Source: Lanius collurio (taxonomy: Eukaryota > Chordata > Aves > Passeriformes > Laniidae). Taken from it: 64,000 bases of DNA. The notes beneath the pieces were generated by a model. It was not told the DNA's origin. It ran no database searches and was given only the letters and a program-made list of their open reading frames with translations. Location of the stretch: contig JACBWW010000007.1 of NCBI GenBank assembly GCA_020086605.1, forward strand, positions 26,160,462-26,224,461. The letters are read 5' to 3'. Each line of letters starts with the position of its first letter. Positions within the stretch are counted from its first letter, which is position 1. Below, in pieces: positions 52,301 to 64,000 of this stretch. The position numbers and the translations under genes were made by a program.

Positions 52301-55300
52301 TGGCTATTTATTATTTCTAGCATCAGAAATTTCTGTCAAATAGCAGAATGCTTGAAGCATCACACTAATTCTAAACTGGACTGATAGAATTTAGAAAAAA
52401 AATATGCAAAATCCCACCCACAGAATCTGTGATTCAGGGCATAAGAAGACTGCCAAAGCTGGGCTAGTGGAGTCATGGGGGCAGCACCACACAGCCAGAT
52501 CCAGAGCCATCCCTCTCACCAGCTTCAACGCTGCTTCATCTCCTCAGGTTATGCTTTAGTTGCCCTTAAATTAGATCGTTTAATTTTCTACTTGCTGCAG
52601 CAGACCTGGAGCTCAGAGCAGGATGCAAAACCTGCTGGGGAAGCAGGGAAATCCCACTGGGTGCCTCTACTGTGCTCCAGGCTGCAGTGGCTAAACTGCT
52701 ATCCATTCCTTCATCTAGCTGGCTGAAAGTTCACCTGGAATGCCTACACAAGCTGCAAACACACCCTTGGCTGAAGGGCAGGCATACTCCTCACTCTCCA
52801 CAGCATCCACTGGCTCGGTTCTCCCCTGCTCCAGGGAGGGACGCCCTTGTTAATGGAGGAGTGCTGTCAGCAAAAGGCAGATACAAATCACAAACAAACA
52901 CTGTTTGTTGAACTTTTGAGAGATGTAAACACCGTGTAGCTGCTCTGTTTCTGAATAGGCTCTGCCTCAACCTCATGAAGAGTGCAGCTGCCTTGTTCAC
53001 ATTTGTAATGTGTAATTCATGAAAAAATGGGAAAACTTTCTGGGGGATGGCTGCTATACTGAGTGACAGCTTTAGCTCAAGTATGAAGAAATTTGTGCTT
53101 CTTTTGCTTCAGTGCTTCCTTTGTGTCTGTTTGTGTAATTCCAGCTTCTAAAAAGTCTAACCTACGCAGCCTGATCCAGAGAGCAAGAGCTCTCTCTGTG
53201 TTCCTGTTATTCTTATTTATCTACAAGAGCGAGAGCTCAGTATCTGCTTGTCTTCACATCCTTCTGTATTTACATACCTGTTAATGAGGGCACAACTGAA
53301 ACAATAATCAAACTTTAATTGCAGAGGTGTGTAATAGCATTCACAAGCTTTTATTTTGCTTGTTACTTTTATAAGTTCTCATTTCTTTCTACAGAGAAGT
53401 GGTAGAAGCTGAACATAAATATAAAACAGGTCTTAACTATTAAGAAGAAGAAAGGGAAAGGAAAAGGTGGGGAGGTGGGGGATAGGAGAAACAGAAGAGA
53501 TGGAGAAGGAAGGAGAGGAGAAACTCTGATCAGATTATATCCTTCACATCTCCCACTGACTGTCACCAGGCCCTTGCCTCCTGACTGATTGTGTAGCACT
53601 GGCTGGTGCAGGTACAGCTGAGGATCACTCCCTATTCAAGCCTGATGTCTGAAACAGTTCACAAAGCCAAGGAAGGAAGCAGCTACCAAGAGGATGGATT
53701 CAACATCCAGAGTTCAATGGCTACATCCAGTCTGAGACTCCCTCCTCAGCTGCTGTACAGTAAGAAAGGGAAGTGTAACTGCAAAGTACAGTGGGTGTCC
53801 AGTCTACTGAATCCCAAAGGCATTGCAAGCAAAGTAGATGAAATCACGGGTTCTTGTAAGGAAGAAAATAGTAAAGGTTCTCATTTTCTCCAGCACACGT
53901 GACTCTGTGGCTAAATTACCCTGGGACTTTAGGCATGCACAGCTTGCACCAACTTGTGTAACTGAATAGGCATTTGTTGCACTGTGCACATCAAGCCCAG
54001 AATTTCTCAAGAGAAAGATGTGACTGCAGGTGATATCAACATCCTTAACCTTGCAGCCTCTGGTAATGTCTTGAGCAAGTTCCGTGTGGCAGAGCAACAT
54101 TACAGCTAGTACTTTGAACATTTACTCTCTTCTCATCCAGTAGAGTATCACAGCAATATAATTCAAGTGACTGTAGAGGGGATGGTGGCAGAAGAGCAGC
54201 TATAAGACACCAAGGAGAAACATATTTTATATGGGAAAATACTCATTTTTTCTAATGACTGCTGCATTCTCAGAGGTCAAAAAGCAAAGTTACAGGTCTG
54301 GTCAGTTAAAGCTGAATTTGTGGAAGAACATTTTCTGAAGCAGTCCTTATAACATGATCACCTTCAAGAGCTCCCAGAGAGCTTCATCCATCTCATCACA
54401 ACACTTCTTTGAGGTAAGGCAGCCTTTGTGACAAGAGTGGAAAATATAAGATTAATTTAGTCTTTGCACTTCAGACACCAGGCTAGAATTTGCCACAAGT
54501 TCCCATAAGCAGCTGGTGGAACTGTGGGCATAACTTTGTCTATCAGAACAGAACCATATAAATAGTCTCACAGCCAAGTGTATTCACAATTAGTTTTTGG
54601 CCTTTTTCTGGACTTTTTAGTCCTATCTAGTCTGCATAAAAAAAGTTATTGGTTAAATGCAATACATAATACCTCAAGTCCAAGTGCCTGGCCAAGTTCC
54701 AGGGCTCAGATTTTTCTTCCTTCCTCATTCTGATGTCCAGTCAGGGAGATGTAGCCTTGAAATAAGAAGAAACAACCCCCTGGGAGCAGTTTCTGTGCCA
54801 GAGTCACAGATTCCTGACCCAGTGGGTACAGCTAGAGTGTACATTGAAAACATCCTGCCCCTCAAGGCCAGCAAGGAACTCCAAGGCCAAGCCCTGCACA
54901 AGACAGCTTAAAAACACCTGTAGTCACCTTCCCTGCCTCTTCCTGTCTTCATTGAACACAAAGCAGATTTTTGCAGGAACTCTCAGCAGTAAAAAGTCTT
55001 AGGAACAGCTGCCTTCAAGCAGAATTTCTCCTTAACAGAGACTTCTGCTCCTCATATAGGTATTTTCACAAATGAAGGCTAGTATGTGATCAGAGAAATC
55101 AGGCAGAGAAATAGATTTCAAAAGGTTCAGAGGCAGAAAATTTTGTCAAAAGTCCAAGGATAACTGAAACCATGTTGTGGGAAGTAGGACAGCAAGAAGC
55201 TGATAATAGAGGGATTTATACCTTTATTTTCTACAGATGATTTTCCTACTTACTTCTGTAGCACCCTGAAGTAACATCCTTGGAGCAATATGTACATACA

Positions 55301-56671
55301 GAGCAGATGGTCAGAGAACCAGCACAGGGTTTAGCATAATTCTCCTTGCAGGGAACACCCCAAGAGTGTGCACACAATTATAGCAAAGCGCTGAAAGTTA
55401 ATTTCAGGACTTATACCTTATCTGGTATATCTGGCTAGAGGACACTAGAGTAACAACAGCTCATTAATATGAAAATAAAACCCTTCTAGTGCAACTTAAA
55501 GTTTGAGGATGAAATGGGTGTTATTTAGATTCGGTTTTGCTGCTTTGACACTCACAGACACTAGGCCAATAAAGAGACAAATCTGCTCCCAGACAGCAGC
55601 AGGGGAGAATAAATAAGATCTCTGTTGAATGTTTAGATAAGTAAATGTATGCTTCAAAGTGTGTATATCTCAAAGTTCATCTCTAGCTCTACTAAGACGA
55701 TTTTTTGACACTTAAAAGCAGTTCTGTGTTTTTACAAGAAACCCACCATTTCCTTTTTTTATTACATCCTATTGCTATCAATAATGCATAAGCATAAACA
55801 CAGTTTATCAAACTCACCCTATGTATTTCCCACTGAAGACAAAATAAAAGATGGTCTGGCTAAATTACTCTTCCACCAAATTGTCATCCCCACATTGTTA
55901 GTGCTGCTCCAGCTCTGTCTGCATGCAAGATCAAATTAACATTTCAGTTCCACCACCATCTGGTCAGTCACCTGTGAGGAACAAACTGCTTATCTCTAAT
56001 TCCCATCCACTGCAGACATCAGGGTTCAGAAGACCAGGTGCCAGCAAGGCTTCTCAAAGGACAGGAGGTATCCTGAAGCAGCTCAGAGAGTGCCCTGACA
56101 TTCATTCATCTTGGAGCCTGCTGGTCTCACACCCAATGCAAACTGACTTTGCTGTGGATGAGATGGCTGCCCCCACATCTGCTTGCAAGTGTAGGATTCT
56201 GCACTTCTGTTCAGGTAACACAGAAAGCTTGATGGATCACCCACCTGTCATGGTGGTGTAGAGTAGAAGAGTTCACTTGGCCACATAAACTGTAAGGTCT
56301 TAACCAGAGCAATTTATAATGACCCAACAGCTCTGAGAGACCTTCTTATCCATCTGGGAATTACCCTTTTGTTGGTATTTGATAAATATACCGTGAACTT
56401 AAGTCTCCAGCACTGCCTTTTGGCCAGGGTGTTCATAACAAAGTCTTCTAAGTTCAGGAGGACAGTCAGCGAACAGAAAGCAAACCTATGGTGCTTAAAA
56501 GAAAAGGGGAAAGACAGGAATCAAGTGAAATAATGAAATATTCTTAAGTCCATATCAACAGCTGCATTATTCTTTAAACACAGTGGAGAAATTGCATAGA
56601 AAAACTTCCAATAAAAAGTTAATACTATTTAGATACTGAAAGAGGAGTTATTTATTTAAAGAAAGAATTTG

Positions 56672-56709
56672 AAAACAAACAAACAAACAAATAAATAAAT
56701 AAATAAAAA
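56672..56709. repeat. (AAAC)n(AAAT)n compound microsatellite
   Basis: Four AAAC units change directly into four AAAT units, a typical point-mutation-then-expansion pattern in an A-rich tetranucleotide repeat. Confidence 0.9.
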
Positions 56710-59700
56710 GTGAGGAAAACAGGCAGACATGAGTCCAAAGGAAACTAAACCTTAATTACCTAAAAGCTCCCTGGGAATATATTACTGGTTGGAACACAAC
56801 AATATTTGCTTAATATCAAATTTTCAACAAGTTTTAAAAGACTGAAAAAAAGCCCCAAAATGTTCTCTGTACCTAAATCTTCAACTCTACCTGTTCTGAT
56901 ACCTTCACTTTGACAGAAACTCTTCAGTAATAGTCTTCAAGCAGACAAAAATTTAAAGAGCTGAAGATGTTGCAAAATCTTTTCTAGCTCCATAAAACAC
57001 ACTAAAACCAGATTTTAATCCAATAAGCAGGTTTTAACCAATTTCTATTTTCAGATTTGACTAGGAACTAAGAATACCTCTAGATTATTAAATATGAAAG
57101 AGGCAGTGACAGAGTTTTGGGTATGGGATCTCTGCTCCTCTGCCATAATTCACGGTTACCTTGCTCCACGCTCCATGGTTTTGGACCACTCTGGTTAGCT
57201 CACTCCAAGGCAACACCCAAGTGTGGTTCTGGCGGTAGATCATTCCAGAGATCCCTTTCCAAGGCTGAAGCAAGGGGATTCCCTGATTCCCCTCACACAG
57301 AGCTTTAGAAGCAGGCTTTGCTTCTGCAAATATGCACAAGTGCCTTTGTGCCATGCCCCAAGGCATGATACATGAATAATTATGACCTAATAATTAAGTC
57401 ATTAAGGATAATAATGTTTAAAAATTCATTAAAAAGGGATAATTATTACTTAAAGCCACGTGAATATCACATGGAGCTTAGAGGAGATATCTGGCCAAAA
57501 GCTCCACAGACCAGATTCAGACAAGCTGCTCTGAGGCCTGGTGGGCTGGCCTGAAGCACTCTGGACACCAGTGTCCTGTCCTCAGGGAGAGGGCCTGTCC
57601 TTTTTCATCCAACTTCATACAAAAATCCAAGGGAGGACTACCTGAGCCTTATAAAATGTGTGTTATTAGGAATGTTCTGGGCAGATCTGAATCTTCACTG
57701 GCCTTAGATACAAGCAATGTTACTGATGATACTTTCTTGATTTTAATCATCTTCTGCTATTGAAGGGCAAAAGCAAATACAGTAAATACATTTCAATAGT
57801 TAATTGTTTAGGAATCTTTCTGCCAAGCTGGACCTCACAGTCAGAATATTTCTCTGACGTGCATAACACCCCACCCACCATTGTTCTGGCTACAGTAAGG
57901 AACATTCAGCATAAAGGGAAGCAGAGCACAGCAAAACATCAGATGAGACAGAGGGTGAGAGGATCCCATCATGATGTAGATTCATGAAAAATCATAATGA
58001 CTGACTGGGGCTGTCTACCTTGCTTCACCAAAGAGACATTATTTCCCTGCTACAGTCTCACAGATGATCCCCAAGGCTGGAAAAGTAGACCATACACGAG
58101 AGAAACTCATCTGGAGAATAGTTACCATTCTAAGTGTAACTACAGACTGCTGTCTTTTTGTCCTATTTTGGGGAAAGGGACTTTGTTCTGGGCTAGTTAT
58201 ATTTTTAGAATTGCAAAAGACATTTTAAAGGAATGATCAGTCCAGGTGAAACTAATCCTGATGATGTCAAAGAAAAGGTCCCCTTTACAATTCAAGCTTC
58301 ACAATTAATGCAGAGGCTGAAGGATTGATGTGTATCATAAAAATTAAGAAAAATGTGACCAATTAATGAGAAACACAACCATTATGAAATATTTATGAGC
58401 TTTCTGCTCTAAAATACTGAGAGTAGGCTTGTAAAATTATACTTCAAAGGCTGCAAGGAGGTATCACAAAGGTGATGAACCCACAGTTATGGCTTATGGC
58501 AACGTCAGCAAGTCTTTTCTTAAATCTTATGCAGAAATGTCCTTCAGATGGCAGCTATTAGGGCAGAAATACATTGTCCTCAAACTGAGCAGTCATTGTC
58601 AATCAATACACTATGGTGAAGTTCAAGTCTTTGTTTAGCATCATCAGGATCTTTGAATAAAACAGACATCTAATAAGAAAATAAATTACAGGAACCAAGC
58701 TGTATGTTCTTTCTAAACACTTCTGATTTTTTTTTCTCAGAAATGTTTATGTTATTCTTATAATCTGTTTCAAATCCTTACAAGAGAGTTTTGTTTTCTT
58801 TAATATATTCAGATTCACCCTTAGTGTTGTCAGAAAGAAGGCCATTTTCTCTCTACTTTTAAGATAGATATGTGCAAACAGCCTTTTCTCAAACATTGGA
58901 TATAAAGGATAGCCCAAAATCTTTTGCTGTTGCATGTAGTTGCAGACTGTCACTCTATCTCCATTTAAGCTTTAAATACCATTTTTCAAGGCCACATATA
59001 TGATTTTTAATGCAGTAATCTGCAATTTGAATATATCAACAGTGTCCTTTTCATAAAAGGCATATATACTCCTTGGAGAATTTATTTTCTCCTGTCCTTT
59101 CTGAGAATTCTAAGTTGCATATCACTACTATCAGTTTGCCAAAATATTGAACTTCTGACTTTATATGAGATCATTTTTCCTTTCCTCACTTTTCAAAGGG
59201 ATGGCTGGAAACAGCAATGTTGTCATATGAAAGATCATTTCAGATTACACATAAATGTAGTTTCTATGGCTTGTTGCTGGACTGTCAATTGCTGGCTTCA
59301 TGGTTAAATGGCAGAACTTTGTCTATAGTCCCAGACATTGAAGTCAGTTTACAAAAACAGGGAAAGCTAGCTATATAAAGCAAGATTACATATGTAAAAT
59401 ACGTTGCTATTTATACATAAATTGCTTACAAAAGATTTGCAGAGTAGCATCAAAGATAGATACATAAATGTTCACAAGCATTTTTTTTGATACATTATGA
59501 ACACTGTTATTTTTGTTAATCAAAAAAGTTTCAAAAGACAAAATATATTTTACATGTCTTTCACTTATAAATACAGCCAAATCAGATAAGAAATATTTTC
59601 CATTGCTAACCTGGGCCAAGAATGCTAACTAACAGCACAGTTCACAAGGGTCTCACTGAAAATAGCTGTTCTAAATATGTGGTTAGATTAGGCTGTCTAA

Positions 59701-60480
59701 ACATTTGTAAGAGCTCAAGGAAAGCTATCTGGAAAGGCTATCTTTCATTTCTTATTGTAATATTTTCATAGGGTATGACTTTTATTGGCTACCACATTTA
59801 ATCCCCATTGACTCTGCTTCCCTTCTTCTAGTACTGAGGATTAAGCAATAATTCCCACCATCTTGAGACACACACACCAGACCAATTAAACTGCAGCACA
59901 CACATTAAGATTCTGATTACTGTTTCTTATTTAGCTTGGAAGTATTGAATAGACTCACAGATTGCCCTAAATCTCTTAGCAAGGGAATTAGAACTGCAGA
60001 CATGAACATGGAAAGACTGTGTCCCTGTGCTCTGATGAGCTTATTTATCCATTTACTACAAAGAGAGCACAGGAGAGCTAAGCAGTCAGATGCTGCAATG
60101 CAACATCTGGGTCACTCTGCTGGATCAGGTACTGTCAGGGGCACAGCTTTTCCCTCCAGGTTGCTCTCCATGGGTGGCCCCTGCATTCCCCAACAGTGTG
60201 CAGGCATGCAGCCCCATGGAGATAAAAGAGGGGAGCACACTGGGTCCTAAATCGGTTCCAGCAGTTGGGAAAACAGATCTGATAGATGACATTGAGCATG
60301 TAAATAATAATCTCATAACACAACTCTTCTCTGGGCATTTTTTTTAAGGCATGTTGGTGTCAACAGTACTCAGACACTGAAGAGGAAATGAAAGCACTAA
60401 GCTGTCAAAACACCAACACGTTGTTCTGCTCAGCCACAGACTTTTGTTGTTTTTATTAAGTGCAGCATCTCACATACTTG

Positions 60481-60527
60481 CAAATCTTGTCATCTTGCCA
60501 TTTCCCACAAATCTTGTCATCTTGGCA
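60481..60527. repeat. 27-bp-spaced tandem duplication
   Basis: CAAATCTTGTCATCTTGCCA (60481-60500) recurs as CAAATCTTGTCATCTTGGCA (60508-60527), 19 of 20 identical. Confidence 0.85.
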
Positions 60528-63153
60528 TGTGCCAGAGTGCTGCTTTTGGAGCGTTGAACAGAAGCTTCAAGGAGAGTTGAGTACAGATTTACCAACCACA
60601 CACACTGCCAGGCATGGTGTGAATAAAGGGTATCAACACTGGAGTACAGTGAGACACAAACATCGATTTTAATGTACAGAGTTTTAGGCAACAGATAGAG
60701 AGGACAAGACTGAACTGATCTGAGGGGTTTCATAGACTTGGTCAGTGAACTGTTCATGCAGAGATGGGTCTGTGGTTAAAGTCTGTAAGCCTTAGGTGCC
60801 ATCTGAGGGACAGACAGCAAGAACAGATTTAGAATGGCGTCTTTTCTCCTTATTTCCAACCCCACGGACACAAACAAAGCAGTGTAACAGACTGGGATTA
60901 TTCTTAATGTTGCCTTACGGCTCACTTGCAATCAGCAAGGTAATTTTGGACAATGATTGACTTCCACAGGAGAGTTTAGCAGCTCTTCAAAGGCAGCATT
61001 AAGTGTACATTTGTGTATATGTGTCTGCCCTACCAGACAATTGCAGCTCTGTGCTTCTTCTCAGTTTTGTATCACCATGCAAAAATGCATTCTGAACAAG
61101 CACCCCAGAGTAAATTTCAACAGAGTCTTTCCAGCTTTGGCTGTGGGAGCCCAGCAGTCCTGTACACTGAAAATCTGAGGTCTAACTTAGCCTCTGGAAC
61201 TCCTTGCACTAAGCCAAATCCCTTACTATGCAAGGCACTTATTGGCACCTGTGACTGGATTAATTTCCTCTAACTTTGGATTTTTACAAACATGGGTCTA
61301 TCAGACCAAGTACGTGCATGTGGTTTGAAATAAGGATGATATTCTAGCGAGCCTGTTTGCCTCCACTCACCCTGCAGTGAGTCCAGGATGACTGGCTCAG
61401 GTACAGGTGGATTTTGTCTCCACAGTCACCAGCAACTCCTTCAGTTGTCCTTCAGCCATGTAATAAAATCACAGTGTTTTCCAGATGGATTTTTCTTTTG
61501 TCTCTCATATACTGCCTGGAAAATGTCAATTTCCTAGAAACATTTAAAATTGTTATGCCGCAAGCCAATAACTTACTACTTGCAGAATTCACAAAGTATG
61601 CCATCTGGGGTTGTTGCTTCATGCAAATTGAAATATTTTTGTCCTTTCCTCAAGGTGAAATGAGGTCTTCCAAAATTTTCTGCAGGTCCCTTGGGCTTTC
61701 AGACATTCTGTCCATTTCTTAATAGCTTCAAACTAATAAGTACTAACTTTATGCCTTAGTTGCTACCCTGTGGCATTCACCTCTAGCAAAAGATTTCCCC
61801 TTAGATCAATTTACACTCTATTTTGTTTAATCTTTTTGTTTTGCATAACATTATTTTCACTTTTGAAAGCTTCCCTCTGTTATTATTTACACATTTTTTT
61901 CAATGTATGAAGGCTGCCTTAAAAGGAAAAGATACCTTAAAAGTAAGGAAACAGCTTTTGTTCTGTATTGAACAATGCTGTACTACTGCTGTGAGAAATG
62001 ATTACATTCAGTAGAAGACATGGTTTACTATCTGAGATGTAGAGTAGTGTCACTGAAGATGCTATTCCAAATATTACATACACATTGGTTACATTCCAAT
62101 ACTCCACAACTGGAATATTTTTTCTAGTATCACAAAACTTTAAAAGTAGCTTCTTTTCAAATATTAATCAAATTCTGAAATTGAGTGTCCTTTGTACATT
62201 TTTCCAGCTTTGCTCTTCAATGCAGGTGAGTTAATATTACAATCAAATTATAACTTTGCACTAAAAGGATTTTTGATGTGCCAGATTTTCAATTAGTACC
62301 ACAGTGAGAAACATTCATATGTAAATAATGCATACACATTCACTAACTACTTAACAAGCCAACAAATAATCCAGTTCCATTTTGGAATACATTTTGTATC
62401 AGGAATATATCTGCAGTAAATCAGCTGATGGGAATCCCACTATATTACACTGATCACAATTTCTACGTTCCCTTCACTTGCCCTGTGCAAGGAATAATTT
62501 TTCTTGGTGATCACCTCTGACAGCAGGGAGAGGGGTGTCGTCCTTAAGAACTGAAATTCTCAAAAATGTCAGCTCATACCTTTCACACCCCTATTTTTTC
62601 CCATTCCATTCATTTTTTTATGCTTAGAGTTCTTCATTAATAAAAATTAAGGGCACACCTCTGTGATTTTTTTTTCCCCAGCTCACATACCTTAAGGCTA
62701 GAAATACATAGGGAAACTCCTATGACAGTATAAAAGCTACTTATTTCCATCTGCAGTTAACTCCTAAACCCAGGCCTGATTCCTAAATAGCACCACAGAC
62801 TCTAAATCCCTCAGTTGTGAACATCTGTTGACACCAGGTCTAATGCACTCCTGTCATGCTTACCTTACAAACTGACTTTGGATGCCACACAATCTGCACC
62901 TGAAGCCAAACTGCAGATTTGGCTCAATGCAGTTGGCTGATACCATTCTCCAGAGTGGCTGGAGAGTGTTAGAGCAGCTCAGATCTCCAAGGGTGATACA
63001 ACCCTACAGCAGAGTACTGCATCCTCCCAAAGGATTTCTTCGCAGAAGGGTACTTCAGGATAAAGAAATATCTTCCAGCTTCTCTATCAGATGAACTGTT
63101 GACAGTGAAAACTGAAAGGACTTCACCCATTTGTTTTGTATGGTATTGCTTAA

Positions 63154-63206
63154 TTTTGTTTTTCTCTCACTTTGAGCAACTTTTTGTTTTTGTCTCACTT
63201 TGACAA
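63154..63206. repeat. 28-bp-spaced imperfect tandem duplication
   Basis: TTTTGTTTTTCTCTCACTTT followed by GAGCAAC (63154-63180) recurs as TTTTGTTTTTGTCTCACTTT then GACAA (63182-63206). Confidence 0.8.
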
Positions 63207-64000
63207 TATATCAGCCTTATCTGGTTTAGCTTCTATTTGTGTTCTTATCTGCAATTCTGATTTATCATAAGTTAACTGCAAACTATTATATTTTGCTGCA
63301 AAGAGGTAGGAAAATCATCCCACCATAATTTCTAAAATTTATGGGATCATGTTCAGAGCTTTTAACGGTTTAAAAAAGTTCTTTTTTAAATCACTCAAAT
63401 CCTGGAACTTAATTTTACATTACATTGTTCACTGAAGAGTGCTTGTGGCAAATGGAATGCAAAATGCTTTCCTTCAATACATCATGTCCATCAAAATAAG
63501 AAACCTGCCAAAAGTAGTGATAAAACACCTGGTGAAAAATTAGACCAAAGGTAACAAAAACCAGTAACCTTTCTGTGAGGCTGCAATATGAAGAACATTG
63601 GGATGCCACTTTTAAGACGATGCAGATAAAATAACTATAGTTTTAGCTAGAATATAAAAGATACTCTCATAAGAAGTTGTCAGCTAACTCAAACCTTACC
63701 CTGTTTTGGGTTTCATTAAGGTAAGACACTATACCAATTCTTACTTAACATTTTTAAAGAAATTATATCTTGTGGATATGGTAATATGCAGAGACAGAAG
63801 AAACACAGGGTGACTCTTTTTAAAAAGATGAGGCATATCTACATGTTATTAAATTCAAAAACCCCATGACATTAAACTTACCTCAAAAATAACAGGTCAA
63901 AAGGGACTTGTTTTATGGCAACTAGAATACTACTCATCTACCTCTACATAATGCATTCATGCATTCAGAGGGCTGGGTTAGAAACTGGCTCAATTAACAA

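Larger units (their letters stand above)
47824..64000. other. VEGFD 5' flank and intergenic DNA, no second gene seen
   Basis: The immediate upstream part must hold the VEGFD 5'UTR and promoter, but no TATA box or CpG island marks the start site. In human, PIR lies next on the same strand. I searched the minus strand for PIR peptides (the HGPFVMNT and KTWKSKIGN region) and did not find them. Open frames are short and unrecognised. Simple repeats include poly(T) near 49288-49308. Confidence 0.55.

Noticed and set aside
53606..53902. 98-codon plus-strand frame
   Set aside because: No recognisable domain, no splice or promoter context, and a length expected by chance.

Overview
The window is vertebrate nuclear DNA from a bird, most likely a neoavian or songbird species. 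It has short GT-AG introns around conserved coding exons, 5'-truncated CR1 retroposon tails, and two bird-type solo endogenous-retrovirus LTRs. The gene order PIGA-VEGFD on one strand matches the vertebrate block ASB11-PIGA-VEGFD-PIR-BMX (X-linked in human, autosomal in birds by established knowledge). No bacterial features, CRISPR arrays or operons are present.

Left edge to 5.4 kb (minus strand): PIGA, the catalytic GlcNAc-transferase subunit that starts GPI-anchor synthesis. Exons 1 to 5 are readable with consensus splice sites, and coding lengths of 133, 133 and 207 bp for exons 3, 4 and 5. The last exon, which should carry the membrane anchor, lies beyond the left edge. The 5' end sits in a CpG island that runs into a GC-box minisatellite interrupted by a 369-base assembly gap. 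A short divergent ORF followed by poly(A) signals lies on the other side of the island.

6.3 to 17 kb: intergenic DNA with no recognisable gene. The main feature is an old solo ERVL-type LTR at 14.4-15.0 kb.

17.0 to 47.8 kb (minus strand): complete VEGFD (FIGF) in seven coding exons, 1062 nt including the stop and 353 aa. All exon phases agree. Notable points are a GC-AG first intron of 16.3 kb, an AU-rich element in the 3'UTR, a perfect 40-bp tandem duplication just upstream of the exon 4 acceptor, and a cysteine layout in the C-terminal domain closer to VEGF-C than to human VEGF-D. Its introns hold three CR1 fragments, a well-preserved solo ERVK-type LTR with a 6-bp target-site duplication, and two weaker LTR-like stretches.

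47.8 to 64 kb: upstream of VEGFD. I looked for PIR exons here and found none; only short tandem duplications and simple repeats were seen.

I see no undescribed multi-gene system. The most checkable novelties are small-scale: the possible in-frame coding exon 1 of PIGA, the GC donor of VEGFD, the duplication in the branch-point zone, the promoter minisatellite and a divergent transcript candidate.
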